Source: Cryptomeria japonica (Eukaryota > Streptophyta > Pinopsida > Cupressales > Cupressaceae). Taken from it: DNA of 64,000 nucleotides. The DNA lies in the NCBI RefSeq assembly GCF_030272615.1, contig NC_081415.1, positions 375,799,392 through 375,863,391 on the forward strand. The letters run 5' to 3'. Shown here piece after piece: positions 33,704-44,477 of this stretch. Made by a program: the position numbers and the translations under genes. Position 1 is the stretch's first letter. Every line of letters starts with the position of its first letter. The notes under the pieces were generated by a model. The model was not told the DNA's origin and did not search any database. It saw only the letters and a list, made by a program, of their open reading frames with translations.

Positions 33704-36700
33704 AACTCCTCTCGTGGAATTGCCCCTAACAAGCAGCGGATCATAAAACGCTGCATTACATCTACTAGTTCTGAGATAGTTATGATACAAGATACTAAGC
33801 TTAATTTAGATGATATTGAGATCTTTAAGAAAAAATTAGGCATTAGGGAAATGGTAGGACATCCGGCTATTGGAGCCTCAGGTGGCTTGGCTGTAATCTG
33901 GGATCCTAGAATGGTCTCCTTTGAGATGGTTAATAGCCAGGCACATTGGATGAGTGGTTGGGTTAAAAGTATCAAAAACAACTTTCGTTTCATGCTTATA
34001 AATGTATATGGTCCAACACAAAATAAGGATAAGAGTAGGACGTGGAGGGACCTAGATCTATTTCTGAAAAATATCCCTAACCAGACTTGTATCATTGGGG
34101 GAGACTTTAATGCCATCTTGGATCCAAAAGAGAAATGGGGCAGGATTAGAACAAGGTCACAATTAGAGAAGGATTTTAGTGATTGGGTACAGAGGACCAG
34201 TCTTATGGAAATTAAGACAGCGAAGGAAACTTATACCTGGAACAATGGAAGGTTAGGCTTTAGCTTCATAGTGGAAAAAATGGATAGGTTTTTTATTTGG
34301 GAAGCCTGATCGACTTCCCTAATTCACTTGATGTAGAAGACCTTCCTATCTCTGGCTCTGATCATTATCCCATCCAGTTATCAAATACAGAGGAATGCAA
34401 ACCTAGAAGGTGTCCTTTTAAATTTGAATTGATGTGGTTGAAAGATGACAAGATCTTGGGACTGATTGAGCAATGGTGGAAAGAGTCAGAAATCATAGGG
34501 TCCAGACTTTCTAATGTTGTTAGCAAGATGAAGGTGATTAAAAATAACATGCCAAGGTGGAATAAAAAACACTTTGGTAATATTTTTGAAACAAAGGCCA
34601 GACTAGAGGGTGAGATCAGTGCGCTCAATAGGATAGTTATGGATAATGGGATGGATTAGACTCTTTTTGTGGAAGAAAAAAGGTTACTAGCGAATTATGA
34701 GGATATATTGGCTAAGGAGGAAGTTTTTTGGCGCCAAAAGTCTAGAGAGTTATGGTTAAGTGATGGAGATAGGAATTCTAAGTTTTTTCACAATAGCACT
34801 AAATAGAGGAGGTTAGTTAACAAAATAACTAAAATTAGATTGAGTGATGGACATTATACTGAAGAGCCTAACTTAATTGCAGCAGAGGCAGTCAAGTATT
34901 TCGAGAATATCCTAAATAACTGGGAAGGCTCTAACCTAAGCTCCCGAGATGCTATCCTGGCCAGCATCCCAAAAATTATTATTGACGCGCAGAACAAGAG
35001 TCTAGGTGCCAGTTTTACCAAAGAAGAAGTGGAAGTAGCCCTAAGGCAGATGAACCATGACAAGGCTCCCGGGCCTGATGGCTTCCCAACTGCCTTTTTT
35101 TAGAAGTGCTGGCATTTTATTGGGGATGATGTAACAAGGGCACTGGAGGAAGTCAAGAACTCGGGTAAGGTGCTCAAGGAAATCAATAACACTTTTATTA
35201 CCCTTATTCCTAAGAAGGAAAAGGTAGACAACTTTGACGATTTGAGACTAATATCTCTATGCAATACTATTTACAAACTGCTCTCCAAAACTATCGCCAA
35301 CATACTGCATATATTGCTTCGTCTCCTTATAAGTGAAGATAAGACTGGTTTTGTCCCAAGTAGGTCTATTTTCGATGGTATTATCATTGCCCAAGAGGCC
35401 ATTCATTCCATCCAACAAAACAAGGAATCGAGTATGCTTATCAAGCTAGATATTAAGAAAGCTTATGATAAAGTGGACTGACATTTCCTTTGTAAATGTC
35501 TGGAAGCCTTTGGTTTTGCTAAATCATGGATAAACCTCATTTATGGATGCATCTCCTCTGCTAGAATGTCCATCCTAGTAAACGGCTCCCCTGAGGGCTT
35601 CTTTGGCATTTCTAGGGGATTAAGGTAGGGGGATCTTATTTCTCCCTTTCTCTTTATCATTATGGTAGAATCTCTGGATAGGTCAAATTCTAGAGCTAGA
35701 GATAGCGAGTCCCTGGTAGGCATTAGAATAACCAGGGGGGTGGATCCCATCACTCATCATCAGTTTGTTGACGATACTATGTTATATGGCCTAGGCAAGA
35801 GAAATGAGGCAATGCTCATTCAAGGTAATGCTTGATTCCTATGCCAAAGCTTCAGGGCAGGAAATTAATACTGAAAAATTTGAAATCTTCTTTTTTAACA
35901 CTGATAAAAATGAGGAATATGCAATCCTTAATATTTTGAATTTTAGGGTAGGGGAATTACCATGCAAATACCTTGGCTTACCTTTAGCTAAAGGTTGTAG
36001 ATCTTCTAAACTTTGGGATCATATTGTCAACAAAATAAAATCCAAAGCGGAATCCTGGAAAGGAAAATGGCTCTCCTCAGCGGGCAGAGCTACCATGATA
36101 AAATCAGTCCTCTCTTCCATGCCAATTTATCAACTGTCTTGTATTGACCTCCCGATAGTCAAAAAGGAGGAGCTAAACAAAATCCTAAGAAATTTCTTCT
36201 AGCAAGGGTCAGGAGATAAAAAGAAATTTGCATTACTGGCTTGGGATAAAGTTTGCAAGTCTAAGGAGATTGGTGGGGTTGGAAATAAGAACATGAGGGA
36301 TTAGAGTAAGGCCTTAGGAGCGAAATTAGTGTGGATAATGCATAAATTCCCCCACCTTAAATGGGCCAGAATTCTTTATCATAAATATTTGAATAGCATC
36401 AACCCTGAGAGCATCTTTAGAACTGCTACACCCCCCCCCCCCCCAAAGAGGTTCACGCATTTGGAGCTTCATGCTCTCTTGGTTAGCCCTATAGAATAGG
36501 GTCTTTATTACCGACTTGTTTAAAAAATGGGGTTATGAAGGCCCAAGCAGATGCCCTCTTTGCGAGAAGGAGGAGGAAAATGTGGATCACTTATTATTAT
36601 CTTGAGATTTCTCACTTCAATGCTGGAATTGGCTTCATAATAAACTAGGATGGAGTTCAGCAATACCGAGCTCTTTTCTGAACATGTTTCAAGCTTGGCC

Positions 36701-37433
36701 TATAAGAAACATTGAGTGTTTGTATGGAGGTCTTTGGATCATTTCTCCATCTATTGTTATCTGGGAACTTTGGAAAGAAAGAAATAGGAGATTCTTCAAA
36801 GGACAGAAGTTGGGTTGGGAACAACTAACTAATAAAATAGAAGTTGTTATTATTGAAATTTTGAATAACAGAGTAATGAAGGGTCAGCATGGGGAGGCAA
36901 ATATGTCCTTTTGGGATGAAAATATGAGGGGACACTGGAATGGCTTGAATATTCCCTCTTACATTGGACCAGGGCCTAAGCTAGGTAAAGGAAAAAGGGA
37001 AACTTGTGTTTGGAAACCACCTAAAAATGGATGGTTTAAGCTAAACTCTGATGGAGCCTCGAGAGGTAATCCAGGACAGGCTGGCATTGGATGTTGTCTT
37101 CACAACTCAGATGGGACCGAGGTGGTGTAGAGAGCTAAACCAATAGGCATTGAAACTAACAATAGGGCAAAAGTCATGGCGCTGGTGGAAGGGCTCGAAA
37201 TGTGCATGGCATCAGGAGTGGAGAAATTGGTTGTTGAAGGGGGCTCGACCATTGTAATCAATTCTATGAGAAAAGGATGCATTCTAAACTGGAGGTTAGA
37301 TGCGCTGGTCAGCAGAGCTTTAAACTTGGGCAAGGCCTTCAAGAAGATCATATTTAATCACATCTTCCGCGAGGGTAATTTTAAGGCTGATGAATTAGCT
37401 AATATGGGGGCAGATGGGATCTACATAGACTAA
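33700..37433 (+). pseudogene. LINE B ORF2: APE endonuclease, RT, zinc-binding region, RNase H, with internal deletion
   Basis: Starts at the ATG at 33700 (MKLLSWN). A frameshift soon after the start leads to the endonuclease with IQDTKL, GGDFNAIL and GSDHYPIQL. RT at about 35000-35800 contains KAPGPDGFPTAFF, LIPKKEK, DIKKAYDKVD and an FVDD box; stops at 35101, 35479 and 35626 replace Gln or Trp of copy A. After a 14-C run (36431-36444), about 450 bp of the post-RT region present in copy A is missing (junction about 36478-36505). The zinc-binding region CPLCEKEEENVDHLLL follows, then RNase H at about 37030-37433 with SDGASRGNPG, EGGS and KADELAN. Where copy A has EGDS, B has EGGS, losing a catalytic Asp. 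Inactive. Confidence 0.88.
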
Positions 37434-37675
37434 CAGTAACATCATGTTAATAGCCTCATAAATTGAAAAGATCATACCTTCTCCTTCGCTCCTTGATCTA
37501 TAAGGGGACAACAGATAGGAGGCATGGAAGGTGGACAAAGATTATATGTCTCATCACCTTACGTTAATGACATATTTACACTCCTGCGGTTTTTTCTAAA
37601 GAGGAAATATTCATTATGCCGATATATAGAAGAACTTTATATATTTCTGCTTTCTCTCATCTCACAGTTTTTTAG

Positions 37676-37767
37676 ATATATAAAAATATAAATATAAACA
37701 TATTCATATATATGCATATATATATAAATATATATAGACATTTATATATAGATATACATATAGAGGT

Positions 37768-37811
<44 letters not shown>

Positions 37812-37855
37812 GTATACATATATATATATATATATTAAATGATGCATATGTAGAC

Positions 37856-37887
<32 letters not shown>

Positions 37888-38115
37888 ATTGATATATAAT
37901 ATATATATACATATGCACACACACATATATATATAGATATATACATATATACACATATATATATCTAATCTATATATATATAAAACTATATATATATAGA
38001 TATATATTCATATATATATAGACATATGTTTATAGGTATATATATTCTTATCGATTTGTTTTCGCATTTGTATATACATTCATACATTCATATATATATA
38101 TATATATATATATGT
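37676..38115. repeat. TA/TACA/TATG microsatellite block in LINE B
   Basis: About 440 bp of alternating TA runs with TGTA and CACA units lies between ORF2 and ORF3. The same place in copy A has a shorter version, so the block is inherited with the element. Predicted Ile/Tyr-rich peptides here are artefacts. Confidence 0.9.
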
Positions 38116-38493
38116 TGTCTGGCATAGCCTTCTCTTCTACTCGAATTAAAACCTCTATCCCGACGGCATATATAGAGATTGATTTGACCTTCCTTGTCGC
38201 GCGCGCTAGTTGTGACTTGTACGCAGCAAGTTCAATTAACGCCGACGGTATTAATTACCTCGATCTTGGAGATCGTCTTTAACCATTTTCTTTGCATCGT
38301 GACCGTTCATTCCTCCCTCTCTGACACTCAAGTGATTAAATAGGTCCTTTTTCGATATAGCAGAGCTGTATTCTACGACACCTTTCCAAGAACAATTACT
38401 ATAGTAGTGGTTTCGTTTATCCTCCTCTATAGAGCAGTCGGTTCTTCCAGTGTAATCTGTGTTGTCCGATGATTTGAGTGAGGTGAGCTCATT

Positions 38494-39150
38494 ATGGATA
38501 CACCGTTGAGGCTAGTTGGGCTTAAGAGACAAATGGCATTTTCAGGGGACATCAAAGAAGATAGGTTTAAAGGCATTCTTGTCTTCCCTAATGTCCTGGT
38601 TGTTCGGGCGGTTAAGAAAATATTAGGGGAAGAATGTATCAAGAATGATGACCGTACTAGGGCCAACTCTGATATAGTTGCAATGTTTCTAGCGGTGGTC
38701 ATGCACTTTGAGAAGGATAGGGAGGTGGTTGTGAAATTATGTAGAAGTGTCTTCAAGAAGGAACTGTTGGGCGAATTGGATAGGGTTGTCATCAATGTGG
38801 ATGAGGATTTAACTATTCCTAAGCCTCGAAACTATTACAGGTTCATATGGAAAAACAAACCGGTGCCAAGATTTCCAATCCTGGAAATAGAAGATGAGGT
38901 TGCCTTTGCGGCCTACAATCCGATAAGGGAGAGAAATTTTTTCTTCCTTATGTGGCTTCTGCATGTTAAAAAACCGTCCTGTAATAGATGGCTGGCTAAC
39001 TATCTCGAGGCAGAAGACATTGAAGTAGTCCCCGATGATGTAGAGATCCCCTCTGCCCCTGCCTCCAAACCAGGAGAATCCCCTGTTAGTTCAGGGCCGT
39101 CGACAAGCAAGGTTCGGTCGAGAAGGAGTTGGGCTTCTCCTGAGTCATAG
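38494..39150 (+). CDS. LINE B ORF3: intact 218-residue protein of unknown function
   Basis: An uninterrupted frame of 218 codons starts MDTPLRLVGLKRQMAF and ends RSWASPES. It lies about 1.06 kb downstream of RNase H, within the LINE (the 3' terminus is at 40905). Predominantly charged and probably helical, with an acidic centre (VINVDEDLTIPK), an aromatic/hydrophobic stretch (FFFLMWLLHV) and a Ser/Arg-rich tail. Compared with copy A most residues agree while many codons differ only at silent positions: in the first 16 codons after MDT I count six silent and four replacement codon changes. That argues it was translated and selected in the source lineage. I do not recognise the fold; candidates such as an RNA-binding, movement or silencing-suppressor role are untested. 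Upstream of the ATG the two copies diverge. Confidence 0.8.
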   Translation: MDTPLRLVGLKRQMAFSGDIKEDRFKGILVFPNVLVVRAVKKILGEECIKNDDRTRANSDIVAMFLAVVMHFEKDREVVVKLCRSVFKKELLGELDRVVINVDEDLTIPKPRNYYRFIWKNKPVPRFPILEIEDEVAFAAYNPIRERNFFFLMWLLHVKKPSCNRWLANYLEAEDIEVVPDDVEIPSAPASKPGESPVSSGPSTSKVRSRRSWASPES

Positions 39151-39598
39151 GAGTCAATCCCTTTCTGAAGGGCAGTTTTTTTGCTTCTCTTTTGGTTTAC
39201 TATATCGTCTCTCTTGGCTTCGATAGGAATCCTTTGATACCTTATGACTGCTTTTGCTTTAAGTTCTGTTAAAGGTAATACAGACATATGGATGTTTACG
39301 TTAATATTATATTTAGCTTAGCTATGTTATTAATTTGTTCAGTATCTAGCTCTGTGTTCTTCCCTCATTAAATTTATTTAATTGTCTGCTCTGATTTGGG
39401 TGCATTCTCAGAATTTTGTATAGATAAAGATATGGGTGATATAGTAGGCCCCGCATTTGGGTTTAAGTGGATAATTTTGTGAATATACAGATTCATACAG
39501 ATATTATCAAAATGTGGTTTATCCACCCTCTCGGTGCTTACTCTGGCACGATCCCCTGCATGCCTATCTCTGCTCTTAGTTAGAGTTCTTTTTCCTTT

Positions 39599-39631
<33 letters not shown>

Positions 39632-40905
39632 TAGAGGTAGGCTGGGATTTCTACTACTTTTATTAATTCTCTGTGGCTAGGTATCCTAAATTGTTCTAAG
39701 GAAGGTTTGAGAGATCTGGGACTGGGATTTATTTTTAAGACCTACCAGACATATGCAGTTTGTTGATGAGCCTTATGAAGGTAGCCCTCGGGTTTATAAT
39801 CAGATATCTCTACCTGCCCTTTAGCATTTTCCATTTCATGGTGTATTTCTGGCTAATTTTGAAAAACAAATAATATAATCGTCGGACTCACTTATGGTTT
39901 ATGGCTTGGTTCTCTTAAGGAACCATGGTAATCCTGGTATAAGGATGAACAAATGTTTTAACTTTCTTGATGATTCACACATGCTAGTATTCTGGGACTT
40001 AGACTCTCCACATAGTATAATATATTTAAGCATATATATATACATATATTAAGATATATATATGTGTATATATAGCTTCACATACATAGTCTCTTGAAAG
40101 GATCTGGAAGTCATATGCAGCCTTTGTGGGAAAGAAAATGAAATCTTTTGTTAACGAAAATTTAATGGGATTGAAACTTTTATGGATGAGTGGTATGGGA
40201 TTTCAGTTCTTTAGGGAGAATAGTTTATCCTTTCCTTTTCAGGTCCTTGGCTTTGTTAATGATCTATTTGACTTTATGATATAAAAGGTGTTATCTTGGA
40301 ATGGGGATGGGCAAGGTTACTTCTCACAATGATATTGTAACCTGGGTAATCTTTCATCTTGCAGTCAACATTTAAAGGAATTCTTTGCTGTCTCAATATA
40401 AAAGATGCTGTGGTTGTAATAGCGGTAGGGGAAAGTGTTTTGCAAGCCATTTTATATAAAAATTGTCTGTTTATACATAATTGGGCTAACAAATCATGAA
40501 GTGGTATGTTGTAGGGTTGTGTTGAGATTTATTTTGCAGGTGACAGTGCTAGCAGGAAGCCTGTGGATCAAAGATAAATGAGGAAAGATACTAAAGAGAT
40601 TGAAGGCAGAATGCCGATAGGAGCATCCCCATGATGGGATACTTACATTACAATAGTTAGAAGAGAAGAACACTTGGACCTGTATGAGTATGCTTAGTCC
40701 AAAAGTAAAGATTCAAGATGGATATGTTGTAATTATAAATGGTGTAGAGTTTTAGATTCATTATTTAACTGGACTTAATGTCCCGAGCAAGGCCGGATGT
40801 TTTCTCCTCTCCGCTCTTTCCTACCGGCGCCCGCACTGAGTGGAGAATGTAATCTTGTTTATAATTTAATAAATTATTCTGGCTTCGGCCTTTTACCGAT
40901 AAAAA
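39151..40905 (+). other. 3' UTR of LINE B
   Basis: Noncoding, with an (AT)n run at 39601-39630 and smaller TA blocks near 40030-40070. It ends in TGGCTTCGGCCTTTTACCGA followed by an A-rich tail; the same CGGCCTTTTACCGAT end is in copy A. The conserved end is probably the RT recognition site for target-primed reverse transcription. Confidence 0.8.
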
Positions 40906-40910
40906 TAAAA

Positions 40911-41522
40911 TATTAAATATTAATTAATAATAATAAAATATTAAATAACTTAAATACAAATTCAATTTAAATTTAAAATGGTAATGTAAGTGTTTATTAT
41001 TCAAACGGAACATAAAATTGGGAAGGTCTCTTCGGTTTATGCAAAACAATGGAGACGAGTAAAAGGAATTGCCTTAATATAACAAGCAGGGTCAATATGG
41101 AAATTGGGTAATATATAGAAATGGGGAGAGGATCCCGAGGAGCAGAGGAATAACGATGACACAGAAGCCCTAAAATGGGAATAAGATGAAACCCTTTTGC
41201 AATCTGCAGCTCACGAATCCCTATCTTCTGCAATCCATTGATCAACACTTTCACATTTTTGATTTCTTTGGACTGAAAAATTGCCCGCTGAAGTCAAACT
41301 GGCCTGCAATGCAGGTTGACTCTTGAGCAATTAAATCACATGTTTTTAATGATTATTCAGGAAAAAATTGTTGCAGGCATTTTTTTATAAACCAATTTTT
41401 TTTGTATAAAACAGCAGCAAACCTGGTGATTCAGGATTAATCATAATTTTTGCTGACTTAAGCTTCTATGGATATAATAAGAAGAGGGCACAGAGAGGTC
41501 CCAATGCCTTAAAGATATGTGA
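40911..41522. other. Spacer between LINE B and the Penelope-like region
   Basis: AT-rich, without recognisable genes. The minus-strand frame 40997-41254 is short and not family-like. Confidence 0.4.
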
Positions 41523-41636
41523 TTCAATCTGCCATGATTTCTCCAGCTTGCTGGGAGAAAGACCAGTCTGTTAATCTGCATGACAAGTGCAGCAAAATAG
41601 TTCCTCCTGTTATGTCAAGTAAATCTGTCAGATATT
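41523..41636 (+). repeat. Left direct repeat flanking the Penelope-like region
   Basis: TTCAATCTGCCATGATTTCT through ATGTCAAGTAAATCTGTCAG matches 45661-45776 in the same orientation at roughly three quarters identity. Penelope-like elements are often bounded by such repeats (pLTRs). It could equally be an older repeat into which the element inserted. Confidence 0.6.
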
Positions 41637-42738
41637 GTAGCTAAATGTTTTTGGATTTGATTTTGTATCGATTTTTTAGTATCAACTTTTCAGATGACAC
41701 TCCATGATCCAATCATTAGGATGAGAGAAATCAAGGACGAGAAAGATATGACAAGCTGCAGACCAAGACTCCATAAAAAGAGAGGAGAAAGGAAGGGAGC
41801 ACTAACTACGAGAAGGAGAAGGATGGATGAGGGAGCACTAACTACGAGAAGGAGAAGGAGATAAAAATAATTAAAGAAAGCAAATAGTAAAAATATATAA
41901 AAGAAACACAAGGAGAATGAAAAGAAAACCAAAAAAAAGACATTGAAAACAAACAAAATCCTCAATAATTGAATAAACATCTAAATATCAATATAAGTAA
42001 TCAAATAATTTAAAAAAGTAAAATATGCACAAAAATAAAAAAATAATCTAAAGATCAATGCACAAGGACATAAATAAAGGAAGAGGCAAAATAAGCAATA
42101 CAAGCAAACAAATGAAATAACGAAAACAAATAACAAATAAAAACAAACTAAAGGAAAAATAAATAATAATAATAAAAAATAAAAATAAAGAACTAGACAA
42201 ATATAACTAAAATAAAAATAAAACTAAGAATAAATGAAATAAATAAAAAGTAATAAAATACAAGTAAAAAGCAACTAGCAATACACAATTATAATAATAA
42301 AAAGCAAATAACATACAAAAAAACACTAAAAAGGAAATAAGGTAAAGAATAATAAACACAAATATGAAACTAAAAAACATAAATAAAAAAAAAAGAACAA
42401 AAATAACTAAAAAATAATAAGACCAAAAGCGAGAGAGGAGAAAGAGAAAACAAAAAAACCAAACTAACACAAACAAAACCAACAACTAGAGACTTGAGCA
42501 GAGAATAAAAGCAACCAACAAAAAAGACTAAGAAGAGGCACAACCAAGCATGAAGCCAAAACATACATAAGATCCTAAATTAGCAATACTCAAAGAACAG
42601 AAACAGAAAAGGAGAACAAGCTAAGCCAAAGAAATAACTAAAGAGATCAAGAGAGGTATCCAAGAAGGGACCTAGAGAAGGGGAAGACCAAAGAGAAGGG
42701 AGGGAGCAATAGCCGAAGAGAAGAAAGAGGAGGATGAG
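41637..42738 (-). repeat. Left arm of the 1.1-kb inverted repeat around the Penelope-like element
   Basis: The arm is the reverse complement, with changes, of 44478-45608. Shared landmarks include TGTAGCTAAAT, CACTCCATGATCCA, GCTGCAGACCAAG against GCTGCAGGCCAAG, and the inner GGGAGGGAGCAA. It looks like the 3' part of an inverted, truncated copy of the same element, joined head-to-head to the plus-strand copy. The A-rich centre produces meaningless hydrophobic minus-strand frames. Confidence 0.8.
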
Positions 42739-42744
42739 AGGGGG

Positions 42745-44265
42745 CAAGGGATGACTTAATCACTTCCAAAGCTAACAATGACAATGCCACTGTCGTTATG
42801 AATAGGCAATACTACATCTCAAAAATGCTTTACCTCTTTGATACCGACAACTATAAAATTGTTGCCCGCAACCCTTGTTCCAAGATCATTAAGAGAGCCA
42901 AATTGGCTATCAATTGTTCCTCCTTCAATGATGCTATCAAGAAATGCCTTATTCCCTCTAAGGAAGTTGCCCCTCGCATTTACGGGGTAAAGCCAACGTC
43001 CATCTAAGGCCCATCATTGACACTATTGGCTCTCCTACTTATAAGTTAAACTCTTTCCTAGCCAAATTAATCTCCTCTCTTGTAGGGAATTTTGAGTCCT
43101 TCATCAAAGACTACCCATTTTGTCGATTTCATAGAGGACATCAAATTAGATAGTAATTACATCTTGGTGAGTTTCGACATTGTCTCCCTCTTCACCAAGG
43201 TTCCTATGCCAGACTTTATTGAGATTGTTAGACACAAAGTTAGTGTCGAGATAGCCTCCTTGGTGGAGTTATGCGTAAGACCCACTTTCTTTTCCTTCCA
43301 AGGGGTTATCTATGAGCAAGTTGATGGTGTGGCTATAGGCTCCCCCCTCTCCCCTGCCATAGCCAATCTTTACATGGAGCACTTTGAAGAAATTGCCTTG
43401 CGTTCGTATCCCCTCAAGACAAAGTGGTGGAAGCATTATATGGATGACACCAATGTTTTTTGGCCTCATGGTCTTTATAAGTTAAAAAGAGTTTCATGCT
43501 CACCTCAACAACTTAGCTCCTTGCACCTCCTTCACCAAGGAGCTCGATTTTGATATCCATTTGCCTTTCCTCAATGTTTTGCTCCTAAAACAAATCTGAT
43601 GGCTCTCTCGATCATCGAGTGTTTTACAAAGCTACCCATACTGACTATATCTCCATTCTTCTTTTCATCACCACCCAAGCCAAAAAGTCGGGATTCCTAA
43701 AACCATAGCTTTGAGAGCCCACCATATTTGTAACGATTAGAATTTGAACCATGAGCTGTCCCATCTTCATCAAGTCTTTCGTCTTAATGGGTATACCAAC
43801 AAGAAAATCTCTGGAGCCTTCCACCAAGCCAAATCGTATTTCCTTTCCATTCCTAATCCCATTTCTTCCCAACCTTCAGTGCTCTTGATTGCTTCTCTTC
43901 CCTTTGTCGGATGTATCTCCCACAAAATCTCCAAAATTCTTTCTAAAAAAGGCCTTCGTTGTGCCTTTAAACCCTTTTCTAACTTAAAAAATCGTATCCC
44001 CCGTCTTAAAGACTCTAGGGATGTCTTCTTAGAGTCACGAGCCTACAAGGTTGTTTGTTCTTGTGGCTGTCCCTACATTGGGAAAACTGGCCACTCTTTC
44101 AACACCAAAATTAAAGAACATAGTGCGGACATCAAGTATGAGCATGTTCTTAAATCAACCTTGGTAGAGCACTCTTCTACCATAAATCACATTTGTTTAA
44201 AAAGCACTCAAATTTTAGCCAAAGAGGACAACTTCTTCAAGAGGAAGTTGATGGAAGCAATATAA
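42745..44265 (+). pseudogene. Penelope-like element: RT plus GIY-YIG endonuclease (Dryad-type), decayed
   Basis: In order: an N-terminal block NATVVMNRQYY; PRIYGVKPT, then (other frame) RPIIDTIGSPTYKLNSFLA; RT core with ILVSFDIVSLFTKVP, VDGVAIGSPLSPAIANLYME and YMDDTNVFW (catalytic Asp pair); a linker with ELSHLHQVFRLNGY; and a C-terminal endonuclease with YKVVCSCGCPYIGKTG and KIKEHSADIK, i.e. the GIY-YIG nuclease with the Cys-containing insert typical of Penelope. At least three frameshifts (near 43010, 43090 and 43560-43740) inactivate it, and the 5' part is cut at the inverted-arm junction. EN-containing Penelope elements are animal-typical; in plants they are known from conifers (Dryad), with horizontal transfer from arthropods proposed. 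This is the main reason for calling a conifer source. Confidence 0.88.
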
Positions 44266-44477
44266 ATCTCTAATCACTCCACCAACCTCACTCGCCATGA
44301 AGGGAGCACTTTAAGTCTATCTTGGCATCTCTTGTTATCTGCCTTAAAAAGCTGAAATCACCCTCTCCCTTGACCTCTCTCTCTATGTTGTCCTCCCTTT
44401 TTTGTGTTCCCCTTGTTCTTCTTCCTTTCTTCCTTTCTTCTTCTCCCCTTCTTTGGGTTCTGTTCCTTCCTTGGCCT

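Larger units (their letters stand above)
31590..40905 (+). mobile_element. LINE copy B: same family as copy A, near full length
   Basis: Order: ORF1 (31622-33703), ORF2 (33700-37433, with internal deletion), a TA-rich spacer, ORF3 (38494-39150), a 3' UTR, and the terminal GGCTTCGGCCTTTTACCGAT followed by an A-rich tail at 40901. Protein-level similarity to copy A runs through all three ORFs. The 5' boundary is approximate because the flank is AT-rich and I could not define a duplication. Copy B lies in the opposite orientation to A and has no nested element. Every ORF except ORF3 carries stops; ORF3 is open. Confidence 0.88.

Noticed and set aside
37672-37956. Overlapping Ile/Tyr-rich frames on both strands
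   Set aside because: Simple-repeat artefacts in the LINE B spacer.
42207-42564. Phe/Leu/Val-rich minus-strand frames that look like membrane proteins
   Set aside because: They lie in the A-rich inverted-repeat arm; the mirror frames at 44322-45656 have the same origin. Low complexity, no conservation of protein.
42745-44265. GIY-YIG homing endonuclease or organelle intron ORF
   Set aside because: The upstream RT with YMDDTNVFW and the Cys-rich GIY-YIG variant fit Penelope, not group I/II intron proteins.
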